Position numbers and translations under genes: made by a program. Below the pieces are notes generated by a model that was not told the origin of the DNA, searched no databases, and saw only the letters and a program-made list of their open reading frames with translations. This document shows, in pieces, positions 1 through 5,920 of a DNA stretch of 8,946 nt. Positions within the stretch are counted from its first letter, which is position 1. Every line of letters begins with the position of its first letter. Source of the stretch: Actinomycetes bacterium (GTDB lineage: Bacteria > Actinomycetota > Actinomycetes > Actinomycetales > Microbacteriaceae); contig JAEXHA010000148.1 in NCBI GenBank assembly GCA_023450335.1, forward strand, positions 1 to 8,946. The letters are read 5' to 3'.

Positions 1-2193
1 GCCGTGGCCGGTGACGGCGTGGCCGGCACGCCGGTCGGTGACGGGTTCTCCCGCCGTGTGCGTCGCGCGTACGCCGCGCGCACCGCACAGCTGCACCGCC
101 GGCTCGTCTACGCGCCGGCGGTGACCGTCGTGCTGCACTGGCTGGCGCTGCTGCCGCTTGCGCTCGCGCGCACGGTCGGGCATCTGCTCGCCAAGCAGCC
201 GGCGCTCATCGCGCCGGAATGGGCCGCGACGATCCTGGTGCTGCTGCAGTTCGCGTCGATCGGCCGTGCGCGAGCCGGCATCCGGCGCACCCGCCGGGCC
301 GGCTGGAATCGGATCGCACCGCTGCGGGTGACCGGACGCGAGCTTCGTCAGCGGCTCGATGAGGACGGCGGCGATCACGCCCGCAGCGATCTCCATTTCT
401 TCACAGGTGGCGGCGCCTGGCTCGTGCTGGGCGCGCTGGTCGCATCGGTGGTGGTGTTCCCGGCGCTGCTGGCGTGGCCCGCGCTGGGCGGCGGGGCTCT
501 CGCGCCGCTGCGCGCGACGGTGAACCAGCTGTGGACCGACGCCGCCTTCGGCGCGAGACCCCTCGGCTGGGACACGGTGGGCCCGGCCGATCCGTTCAGC
601 GCGATCGTCGCGCTCATCGGCTCGCTGTGGCCGTTCGCGCCCTCGCGCGCCGTCGTCGTGTTGTGGCTGCTCGCCCTGCCCCTGGCCGCCCTGGGCGGGT
701 GGGTCGCCGCGACACGGGTGACCGAGCGCGCAGGGCTGCGCGTGCTCGGCGGCATCGTCTGGATGCTCGCCCCCGCGTTCCTGGGCGCCCTGATGGCCGG
801 CCGGCCGACCGGCGTGCTCGTGCACCTGCTGCTGCCCTGGCTGTTCGCCGCCGGTGCGGTGGCGCATCGGTCGTGGTCGGGTGCGGGCATCGCGTCCCTT
901 CTGCTGGTCGGCGTCATCGCCTGCGCGCCGTCCCTGGCGCCCGCGTTCGCGCTGCTGTGGCTGCTGATGCTGCTGCTGACCGTCGCCGTGCGTTCGGGTC
1001 GCGGCATCACCCGTATCGTCTGGCTCGCCGTTCCGACCGCCGTCGTCTTCGCGCCGCTCGTGGTGCACCGGGTGCGCGCCGGTGACTACTGGAGTGTCTT
1101 CGCCGACCCGGGCGTGCCCTTCGGTGTCGCCGAGCCGCTCGTCGATGCGGCGCGACGGGTGCTGCTGACGTTCGGGTTCCCGACCGTCGACCCGGGCGGC
1201 TGGGGCGCGTTCGTGCTCGAAGACGTGCCCATCTGGTGGGTCCCGCTGCTGATCGCGCCGCTGCTGATCTGCGCGGTGCTGGCGCCCCTGACAGCTCGGC
1301 CGCTGGTCGCCGTGACGCTGCTGTTCACGGCCGCCGCGGGCCTCGTGACGGCGTATGTCACCGCCGGCGTGGCGTTGGCGGCCACCGGCCCGGACACGGT
1401 GACGCTGTGGCCCGGCGGTGCGCTGAGCCTGGCGTGGGCGGGGCTGCTCGGAGCCGCGCTGCTCTCGCTCGATCTGCTGCCGGCCCTGCATTCTCGCGTG
1501 CGGCCCGCGCGGCCGGCCGTGGGCCTGCTCGTGGTGCTGGCGCTGGGCGTCGTGTCGGTGCCCGCCCTCACCGCTCCCGCGCGGGAGGCGAGCGCGCTGA
1601 CCAGCGGTCCGGTCAGCACCCTTCCCGCCTACGTCGCCGCCGAGGGCCGCGCCGGCAGCGGAACGATCGTGCTCGACCCGCGGCCCGACGGCAGTGTCGC
1701 CACGAGTGTCGTGTGGGGCGGCAGCGCCACCCTCGGCGGGCAGACGACGCTCCAGTCGGCGCGCACGGCCCTCACCGACGATGACGTCGCGATGGCGCGA
1801 CTGACCGCCGACCTGCTGACCGACTCCGCCACCGACGTGGTCGCGCGGCTGGCCGGCCACCATATCGCCTTCGTGATTCTCGCGCCGCCGGCCGCCGACA
1901 CCGACCTCGCGCGCAATCTGCGACTCGTGGCCGAGACGGCACTCGACCAGCGCGACGGGCTCGACGCCGTGGGCGACACCGACAAGGGAAGCCTCTGGCG
2001 CGTTGCGCAGGATGTCGGTGCGCGCACCGTCGACGCCGACTCGTCGGCCCTCGCCGCACGCATCGCGGCCTTCCAGCTGGGGGTGGTTGTGGTCGCGCTG
2101 CTGCTGGCGTTGCCCACCGGGGCGACGCGGCGCGAGGCACGCGGCAAGCCACGTGTGGTCGGCGCGACCGATCGAGAGAAGGTGACGTCGTGA
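1..2193 (+). CDS. Polytopic glycosyltransferase, C-terminal membrane part (5'-truncated by window)
   Basis: The reading frame is already open at base 1 and ends with TGA at 2191-2193, so this is the 3' part of a longer gene; the GTG at 4 is only the first possible start in view. Numbering from that GTG (729 residues), I see a basic stretch at about 16-35, then some 12-13 hydrophobic segments (about 38-58, 73-87, 137-161, 215-235, 247-265, 269-287, 308-329, 337-354, 410-428, 432-458, 472-495, 505-525). A non-membrane region at about 527-688 follows, then a last membrane helix at 690-706 and a basic tail. This layout, directly before a DUF5719 gene, matches the long actinobacterial family 2 glycosyltransferases, whose catalytic GT2 domain would lie upstream of the window. 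The likely role is sugar transfer to a cell-envelope glycan; substrate unknown. No catalytic motif is visible, so the identity rests on architecture and context. The membrane part could itself be GT-C-like. Confidence 0.72.
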   Translation, partial: AVAGDGVAGTPVGDGFSRRVRRAYAARTAQLHRRLVYAPAVTVVLHWLALLPLALARTVGHLLAKQPALIAPEWAATILVLLQFASIGRARAGIRRTRRAGWNRIAPLRVTGRELRQRLDEDGGDHARSDLHFFTGGGAWLVLGALVASVVVFPALLAWPALGGGALAPLRATVNQLWTDAAFGARPLGWDTVGPADPFSAIVALIGSLWPFAPSRAVVVLWLLALPLAALGGWVAATRVTERAGLRVLGGIVWMLAPAFLGALMAGRPTGVLVHLLLPWLFAAGAVAHRSWSGAGIASLLLVGVIACAPSLAPAFALLWLLMLLLTVAVRSGRGITRIVWLAVPTAVVFAPLVVHRVRAGDYWSVFADPGVPFGVAEPLVDAARRVLLTFGFPTVDPGGWGAFVLEDVPIWWVPLLIAPLLICAVLAPLTARPLVAVTLLFTAAAGLVTAYVTAGVALAATGPDTVTLWPGGALSLAWAGLLGAALLSLDLLPALHSRVRPARPAVGLLVVLALGVVSVPALTAPAREASALTSGPVSTLPAYVAAEGRAGSGTIVLDPRPDGSVATSVVWGGSATLGGQTTLQSARTALTDDDVAMARLTADLLTDSATDVVARLAGHHIAFVILAPPAADTDLARNLRLVAETALDQRDGLDAVGDTDKGSLWRVAQDVGARTVDADSSALAARIAAFQLGVVVVALLLALPTGATRREARGKPRVVGATDREKVTS

Positions 2194-3587
2194 CCGCCCT
2201 CAAACGCAGCGTCGGCGTCATCGCGGGTGTCGTGGTGGCTGCGATGTTCGTCACCGGTATCGCCTTCGCCGTCACGGCACCGTGGCCGACCGCCACGCGC
2301 GAGCCGCTGTCGGTGCGCGCTGTGCCTGCCCCGGAAGAGTCGGTTCTCGCGTGCAGCGGTCCGGTGTTGGCGTTGGGACGGGATGCCACGGATGCGGCCG
2401 GGCTGACCGATGCGGCCGCGCCGCGGGTCACCGCCGCGACGGACGGCGGCAAGGAGCCGGACGAGAGCCGACTGACTGCTCCCGACGTGATCGAGGGGGA
2501 GGGGCCCGGCGTGCTGCGCGCGGCCCCCGAAGGGCGGACGCGTACCGACGTGGCCGCGGCCGGCTCCGTCGACATCTCCGATGACGACCTCAGCGGGTTC
2601 GTCGCGTCGGCGTGCGCGACGCCGCTCATGGAATCGTGGCTCGTCGGCGGCAGCGGACTGACCGGGGCGAGCGACCTCGTGGCGCTGGCCAATCCCGGTG
2701 ACGTGCCCGCGCGCGTGGAGCTGACCGTCTATGGCGCCCAGGGTGAGACCGTCCCGGCCACAGGGCGCGACATCCTGGTGCCGGCCGGAACGCAACGGGT
2801 GATCCCCCTGGCATCCATCGCCCTGGGCGAAGGCAGTCCGGTGATACGGGTCACCGCGTCCGGAGCCCCGGTGCGCGCGTCCCTGCAGGCGTCGATCACG
2901 CGCACGCTGCTGCCGACCGGTCTCGACCAGGTGGCAGCGAGCGCCGCGCCGGCCGAGACGGCCGTCATTCCCGGGTTCACGGTCGTCCGCGAGCCGGGCG
3001 ATGCCGGCGCATCGAACACGACGACCCTCCTGCGGATACTGGCGCCGGCCGCCGATGCGGAGGCGACCGTGGAGGTCAGCCGGGTCGGCGGCGGGATCGT
3101 CGACACCCGGACGGTGCCGCTGGAGGCGGCGGTGCCGCTGGAGCTCGACCTCGACGGGTTGCAACCGGGCACGTACGTGGCGCGCATCAGCGCCGACACG
3201 CCCGTCACAGCGGCGCTGTGGGAGGCGACCGGTTATGGCGAAGGCGACGACTTCGCGTGGCACGTCGCCGCCGATGCCATCGGGGTGCCCAGCCTGTTCG
3301 CGGTCGCCCGTGGCCCTTCTCCCGTACTGACGCTGACCAACGACACCGCGGCCGAGGTCGTGGTCCGGGTCGTCCCCGCCGCCGGCGCCGGAGAACCGGC
3401 AGAGGTGGCCGTGCCCGCGGGCGGGTCGACGCGCTATCCGCTGCGCGCCGGCACCGTGTACCAGCTGCAGCCCGACGGTGACGCCCTCCGGGCCAACGTC
3501 ACCTTCAGCGACGACGACCGGCTCGCGGGCTACCCCGTCCAGTCGGCGGATGCCGCCACGGCGGCCGTCGAGGTGCACGTGCAGTAG
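2190..3587 (+). CDS. DUF5719 family envelope protein
   Basis: This 465-residue protein starts at GTG 2190, which overlaps the TGA of the glycosyltransferase as GTGA. AGAAGG at 2177-2182 gives a ribosome binding site with 7-nt spacing. Residues 8-30 form one hydrophobic helix after a short basic N-terminus (a signal anchor or uncleaved signal peptide), so residues 31-465 should be outside the membrane. Two cysteines only (C55 and C142) could form a disulfide. After C142 comes the segment ESWLVGGSGLTGASDLVALA, then beta-rich text with NPGD, 'VPAG' and 'ASLQAS' motifs typical of DUF5719. The second half repeats this style (about 265-465), suggesting two or more beta-sandwich modules. DUF5719 has no established activity. 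The overlap with a glycosyltransferase implies stoichiometric co-expression and a shared envelope-glycan role, which is inference. Family call fairly secure, function unknown. Confidence 0.82.
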   Translation: MTALKRSVGVIAGVVVAAMFVTGIAFAVTAPWPTATREPLSVRAVPAPEESVLACSGPVLALGRDATDAAGLTDAAAPRVTAATDGGKEPDESRLTAPDVIEGEGPGVLRAAPEGRTRTDVAAAGSVDISDDDLSGFVASACATPLMESWLVGGSGLTGASDLVALANPGDVPARVELTVYGAQGETVPATGRDILVPAGTQRVIPLASIALGEGSPVIRVTASGAPVRASLQASITRTLLPTGLDQVAASAAPAETAVIPGFTVVREPGDAGASNTTTLLRILAPAADAEATVEVSRVGGGIVDTRTVPLEAAVPLELDLDGLQPGTYVARISADTPVTAALWEATGYGEGDDFAWHVAADAIGVPSLFAVARGPSPVLTLTNDTAAEVVVRVVPAAGAGEPAEVAVPAGGSTRYPLRAGTVYQLQPDGDALRANVTFSDDDRLAGYPVQSADAATAAVEVHVQ

Positions 3588-3615
3588 GGGTGCCGGCCCC
3601 GGTTGCGGTGCTTCC

Positions 3616-3636
3616 GGTCGCGGGGCGGCCCCGACC
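3616..3636. terminator. GC hairpin between convergent genes
   Basis: The 49-bp gap between the DUF5719 stop (3585-3587) and the HNH stop (3637-3639) holds an inverted repeat: GGTC (3616-3619) with GACC (3633-3636), and GGGG (3622-3625) with CCCC (3629-3632), loop CGG and a 2-nt bulge on the left arm. Neither strand has a T-tract, as is common for terminators in G+C-rich actinobacteria. Its position between two converging genes suggests a bidirectional terminator. Confidence 0.35.
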
Positions 3637-3978
3637 TCACCGGGCCCAGGCGGCGAGGATCTGCGCGTGCCGCAGGAGGAAGGCGCGCTCGTCGAGACGT
3701 TTGCGGCGCAGCCATGAGGTGACCTCGCCGTTGCCCTTGCTCGCGTTGCACGAGCGGCACGCCGGCACGACGTTGGCGAGTGTGTAGCGGCCGCCGCGCG
3801 AGATGGGCTGCACGCAGTCCTTCTGCAGGCCCGCCCCGGCCCCGCCGCAGTACGCGCACCCTCCCCAGGCTTCGCGCAGCGACTCCCATTCGTCGGGCGT
3901 CAGATCATTGTCGGCGGCGGCCACGCGCCGCGCGCGCTTGCGCGACAGCCGGGCGCGCCGGGTCTGACTGAGAGCCAC
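3637..3978 (-). CDS. Small HNH-type protein with altered catalytic His
   Basis: This 113-residue protein starts at GTG (3978-3976); no Shine-Dalgarno sequence precedes it, but TACGCT lies 6 nt upstream, so it is probably leaderless. After an Arg-rich N-terminus (7-18), it has the zinc-knuckle layout of HNH nucleases: CAYC (C41, C44), a central LQKDCVQPISRGG segment, N69 in 'LANVVP', then CRSC (C74, C77) and NASKG. In classical HNH proteins the central motif reads D-H-x-x-P, with His as general base; here it is D54-C55-V-Q-P58, so the first catalytic His is Cys. Asn69 and the four structural cysteines are intact. The C-terminal part (about 85-113) is basic and helical, suited to nucleic-acid binding. 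It is convergent with DUF5719 and stands alone. It may be a nuclease of altered chemistry or a DNA-binding zinc protein without cleavage activity. Fold confident, activity doubtful. Confidence 0.8.
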   Translation of the reverse strand: MALSQTRRARLSRKRARRVAAADNDLTPDEWESLREAWGGCAYCGGAGAGLQKDCVQPISRGGRYTLANVVPACRSCNASKGNGEVTSWLRRKRLDERAFLLRHAQILAAWAR

Positions 3979-3984
3979 ACGGCG

Positions 3985-3990
3985 AGCGTA
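3985..3990 (-). promoter_or_regulatory. -10 element for a leaderless HNH transcript
   Basis: Read on the minus strand, TACGCT is followed by 6 nt (CGCCGT) and then the GTG start. A sigma-70-type -10 hexamer (TANNNT) at this distance would start transcription at or within a base or two of the start codon. No Shine-Dalgarno sequence and no convincing -35 hexamer are visible. Confidence 0.5.
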
Positions 3991-4001
3991 CCGAGGCCGG
4001 A

Positions 4002-4043
4002 GGTCACCGGCCGGCAGGTGGTCGGCCGGTCGCCGGAGTGACC
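4002..4043. terminator. Inverted repeat downstream of the DUF2200 gene
   Basis: GGTCAC (4002-4007) pairs with GTGACC (4038-4043), and inside it CCGGCC (4007-4012) can pair with GGCCGG (4024-4029). The element lies in the 72-bp gap after the DUF2200 stop (4051-4053) and before the HNH start, both on the minus strand. It may terminate DUF2200 transcription just ahead of the HNH promoter. There is no T-tract and the right arm is interrupted, so this is weak; it could also be an operator. Confidence 0.25.
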
Positions 4044-4050
4044 CGAGCGC

Positions 4051-4395
4051 TCAGGCGCTGCGCAGGATGCTCGTCATCTTCTTGCCGCGCGCGAGTTCGT
4101 CGACCAGCTTGTCCATGTACCGGATCTTCTGCATGAGCGGGTCCTCGACGTCCTCGACGCGCACGCCGCACACGACCCCGGTGATCAGCGCCGCGTTCGG
4201 GTGCAGGCGAGCCTGATCGAAGAAGGCCGCCAGGGTGGTGCCGGCGTCGACGTGGCCGGTCAGCTCGGCGGCGTCGAACCCGGTGAGCCAGGTGAGGACC
4301 TCGTCCAGCTCCTGCCGGGTGTGGCCCTTCCGCTCGACCTTGTCGACGTACAGCGGGTAGATCACGCCGAAGCTCGTCGTGAACAGTCGGTGCAT
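4051..4395 (-). CDS. DUF2200 family protein
   Basis: This 114-residue protein starts at ATG (4395-4393). It matches the DUF2200 family from end to end, as far as I recall that family: N-terminal MHRLFTTSFGVIYPLYVDKV, the central 'EVLTWLTGF' segment, and the hallmark ITGVVCGVRVEDVEDPLM at 71-88, followed by IRYMDKLVDELARGK. Length is the usual one, so the gene looks intact. No signal peptide, membrane segment or metal motif is present; it should be a small cytosolic protein with one Cys (C76) in the conserved motif. DUF2200 has no experimentally defined role that I know. TAGGCT stands 6 nt before the start codon and no Shine-Dalgarno sequence is visible, so it is probably translated from a leaderless transcript. 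It is divergent from the DsbA-like gene and precedes the HNH gene by 72 bp on the same strand, but the HNH gene appears to have its own promoter. Confidence 0.9.
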   Translation of the reverse strand: MHRLFTTSFGVIYPLYVDKVERKGHTRQELDEVLTWLTGFDAAELTGHVDAGTTLAAFFDQARLHPNAALITGVVCGVRVEDVEDPLMQKIRYMDKLVDELARGKKMTSILRSA

Positions 4396-4401
4396 GCCGT
4401 C

Positions 4402-4407
4402 AGCCTA
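4402..4407 (-). promoter_or_regulatory. -10 element for a leaderless DUF2200 transcript
   Basis: On the minus strand TAGGCT is followed by GACGGC and then the ATG of the DUF2200 gene, the same TANNNT-N6-start layout as at the HNH gene. No Shine-Dalgarno sequence and no clear -35 hexamer can be seen. Confidence 0.55.
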
Positions 4408-4499
4408 TGTCGTCGAGCCGACCGAGGTGGCATGGTTCCGCGCGACCTGAGGGCGAAATTACACGGCTGCGCCGCGTACGCGATACAGGGAGGATCGCC

Positions 4500-4505
4500 T
4501 AGCCT
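4500..4505 (+). promoter_or_regulatory. -10 element of the DsbA-like lipoprotein gene
   Basis: TAGCCT fits TANNNT and lies 26 nt before the ATG at 4532. Transcription would start near 4512, giving a leader of about 20 nt that contains the AAGGAG ribosome binding site. No good -35 is placed for it. An alternative pair, ATTACA (4458-4463) and GATACA (4482-4487), has 18-bp spacing but a poorer -10. Confidence 0.45.
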
Positions 4506-4521
4506 GAATGGTCAGACCACT

Positions 4522-4527
4522 AAGGAG
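4522..4527 (+). promoter_or_regulatory. Ribosome binding site that fixes the lipoprotein start
   Basis: AAGGAG is a strong Shine-Dalgarno sequence 4 nt before ATG 4532. An in-frame ATG at 4508 is only 2 nt after the -10 hexamer and would lie upstream of the transcript start, so 4532 is the start. Confidence 0.7.
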
Positions 4528-4531
4528 CATC

Positions 4532-5233
4532 ATGCGCCGTACCCCTGCCGTACTGTTCGCCGCGGCGCTGATGGCCGGTGCGCTCTCTTTGGGCGGCTGT
4601 GCGGGCGCAGCCCAGCCCCCGGCATCTGCTCCCGGAGCGACGGCCCCGGCGGCGGCGGTGCCCGCGCATGCCGAAGGCTACGGGCTCAGCGTCGGGGAAG
4701 GGCCGGTCGCCGTCGCGCTGTGGACCGATCTGTCGTGTCCGTACTGCGCGCTGCTGGAAGCGGAGACGGGCCACCTGCTGGCCGACGCCGTCGACGGCGG
4801 CGACATCACGCTCACGATCCACCCGCTCAACTTCGTCAGCGGAAAGCGGGGCGACGTCACCGACTGGTCCACGCGCGCGGCGAACGCCCTGGCCGCGGCG
4901 GTCGACGCCGGGCACGCCGACGCGGTGCCCGCGTTGTACGCGTTGCTGCAGCAGAACCAGGTGTCGGATGCCGGAGCCCCCACCGACGATGACATCCTCG
5001 CCCTGGCGGTCGAAGCGGGGGTGCGCGCCGACATCGCCGACGCCGTGGCCACGCAGCGTTTCGCCGGCTGGGTGAGCGCGTCGAACGAGCACTGGATCGG
5101 GCGGACGATCGCCGGCACCGACCAGGTCGTGCAGGGGGTGCCGATCCTCGTTGTGGACGGTACCGTGTTCGAGATCCAGGAGGCCAACGCCGAGCGACTG
5201 AGCGCGGCGATCGCTGCCGCGCTCGCCGGCTGA
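4532..5233 (+). CDS. DsbA-like thioredoxin-fold lipoprotein
   Basis: This 233-residue protein starts at ATG 4532. Residues 1-23 are a lipoprotein signal: RR near the N-terminus, a hydrophobic core, and lipobox L20-G-G-C23, so it should be lipid-anchored outside the membrane. A Pro/Ala-rich linker (about 24-48) follows. The thioredoxin-like domain carries the redox motif C69-P-Y-C72 after 'ALWTDLS'. It has a helical insertion at about 110-190, as in DsbA and the DSBA-like/Thioredoxin_4 group, and the cis-proline loop G-V-P204 ahead of the last strands ('ILVVDGTVFE'). These features fit a thiol-disulfide oxidoreductase acting on exported proteins. CPYC differs from the classical DsbA CPHC, so redox potential could differ. 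There are no cysteines besides these two and the lipidated C23. No DsbB/VKOR-type partner is present in the window. It is convergent with the merR gene, 6 bp apart. Confidence 0.88.
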   Translation: MRRTPAVLFAAALMAGALSLGGCAGAAQPPASAPGATAPAAAVPAHAEGYGLSVGEGPVAVALWTDLSCPYCALLEAETGHLLADAVDGGDITLTIHPLNFVSGKRGDVTDWSTRAANALAAAVDAGHADAVPALYALLQQNQVSDAGAPTDDDILALAVEAGVRADIADAVATQRFAGWVSASNEHWIGRTIAGTDQVVQGVPILVVDGTVFEIQEANAERLSAAIAAALAG

Positions 5234-5242
5234 GGGGACTCA
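5231..5242. repeat. Small inverted repeat joining two convergent stop codons
   Basis: TGAG (5231-5234) and CTCA (5239-5242) surround GGGA. The left arm includes the TGA of the DsbA-like gene and the right arm the stop of the merR gene. It is too short to be a strong terminator, so these genes have almost no room for one between them. Confidence 0.3.
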
Positions 5243-5854
5243 GGCCGTCGGCGGCTCGAACCGTTCGAACGATGCCACCTGCTCGGCGACGCGACGCAAC
5301 GCCAGCAGCAGCGGCTCGGCCAGCACCGATCCGAGGACGACGTAGCGCACGGCCGACTCGGGCGAGTCGGTGGGGACCGCGGCGATCTCGGCTCGGGCGA
5401 CATCGCGCATCGCGGTGACGTAGGCGGTCATCACCTCGCCGGGAATGTCGAACCCTGCGCCGGCGACACGCTCCAGCGCCTGGGCGAGGCCGGCGAGCAC
5501 CTGGTCGTCGCACCGGCCCGGCTGCCAGCCGAGCTGACGGGCCAGTGCCTCCGCAGCGGCGGGGTCGACGTCGTCTGCGGTGGCGGGTGTGACGGCGGCA
5601 TGCGCTGCTCCGATGAGTTCATGGGCCGACTCGGACGGCTCGTCGAGCGCGGCCAGCACCTTGCGCGTCTCGTTGATGCTCACCCCCGACGTGACGAGGG
5701 CGCGGATGACCCGCAGGCGCCGCACATGAGCCTCGCCGTAGACGGCTTGCGTCGGGGCCCTGCGCGCGCCCTCGGGCAGCAGCTTCTCACGCAGGTAGTA
5801 CTTGATGGTCGCGACGGGCACGCCCGTCTGCGTCGACAGTTCCGAGATTCTCAT
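5240..5854 (-). CDS. MerR-family transcriptional regulator
   Basis: This 204-residue protein starts at ATG (5854-5852) after AAGGGG (5861-5866) with 6-nt spacing. Residues 1-70 are a MerR winged-helix DNA-binding domain: MRISELSTQTGVPVATIKYY is the helix-turn-helix, followed by the wing with 'Q-A-V-Y-G' and 'HVRRLRVIRALVTSGVSI'. Residues 75-204 form a helical effector domain typical of an actinobacterial MerR subgroup and end in 'VLGSVLAEPLLLALRRVA'. It has a single Cys (C115), so the paired cysteines of metal-sensing MerR, ZntR or CueR proteins are absent; the ligand is more likely organic or unknown. It is divergent from the DUF4188 gene, with 66 bp between starts that hold overlapping long-spacer promoters and repeated GATAGT sites. 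It therefore probably autoregulates and controls DUF4188. Family certain; effector not identifiable. Confidence 0.92.
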   Translation of the reverse strand: MRISELSTQTGVPVATIKYYLREKLLPEGARRAPTQAVYGEAHVRRLRVIRALVTSGVSINETRKVLAALDEPSESAHELIGAAHAAVTPATADDVDPAAAEALARQLGWQPGRCDDQVLAGLAQALERVAGAGFDIPGEVMTAYVTAMRDVARAEIAAVPTDSPESAVRYVVLGSVLAEPLLLALRRVAEQVASFERFEPPTA

Positions 5855-5864
5855 GCGTCACCCC

Positions 5865-5896
5865 TTGACATAGATAGTACCGCTCTCCAATATAGA
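5865..5896 (+). promoter_or_regulatory. Long-spacer promoter of the DUF4188 gene
   Basis: A perfect -35 TTGACA (5865-5870) is followed by a 20-bp spacer and the -10 TATAGA (5891-5896). Spacers of 19-20 bp, too long for unaided sigma-70 recognition, are the hallmark of promoters that MerR proteins activate by twisting DNA. Transcription would start near 5903, 18 nt before the ATG at 5921. Confidence 0.6.
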
Positions 5897-5909
5897 TAGT
5901 GCAACTATC
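5870..5909. promoter_or_regulatory. Putative MerR operator: GATAGT repeats
   Basis: ATAGATAGT occurs twice in direct orientation (5870-5878 and 5892-5900), 22 bp apart, about two helical turns. The second copy is also half of a perfect 6-3-6 palindrome, GATAGT-GCA-ACTATC (5895-5909). The repeats cover the -10 and -35 elements of both divergent promoters. The region is conspicuously A+T-rich for this genome. That MerR binds here is inferred from position and symmetry. Confidence 0.55.
5874..5904 (-). promoter_or_regulatory. Divergent long-spacer promoter of the merR gene
   Basis: On the minus strand TTGCAC (5904-5899) is the -35 and TACTAT (5879-5874) the -10, with a 19-bp spacer. Transcription would start near 5867, about 13 nt before the ATG at 5854, with the AAGGGG ribosome binding site in the leader. 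It overlaps the DUF4188 promoter almost completely, so the two probably exclude each other. Confidence 0.5.
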
Positions 5910-5920
5910 GAGGAGTGGAC

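Noticed and set aside
4..6. GTG at base 4 as true start of the glycosyltransferase
   Set aside because: The frame is open to the left edge, there is no room to see a ribosome binding site, and the family's catalytic domain is expected upstream.
1629..3578. Very long antisense reading frame (649 codons) opposite the DUF5719 gene and the end of the glycosyltransferase gene
   Set aside because: The translation is Arg/Gly/His-rich without a recognisable domain; long open antisense frames arise from high-G+C codon bias. The plus-strand genes have family motifs and a coupled start/stop.
3591..3889. Alternative frames over the HNH gene on both strands
   Set aside because: Only the 3637-3978 minus-strand frame shows the CxxC...CxxC zinc knuckle and a clean start with a -10 element.
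4508..4531. Upstream ATG 4508 as start of the DsbA-like lipoprotein
   Set aside because: It has no ribosome binding site, lies 2 nt after the -10 hexamer, and would add 8 residues ahead of a good signal peptide; ATG 4532 follows AAGGAG.
5870..5909. CRISPR or transposon terminal repeat reading of the GATAGT repeats
   Set aside because: Only two direct copies and one inverted copy of 6-9 bp, sitting exactly on promoter elements between a MerR gene and its target; an operator explains them.
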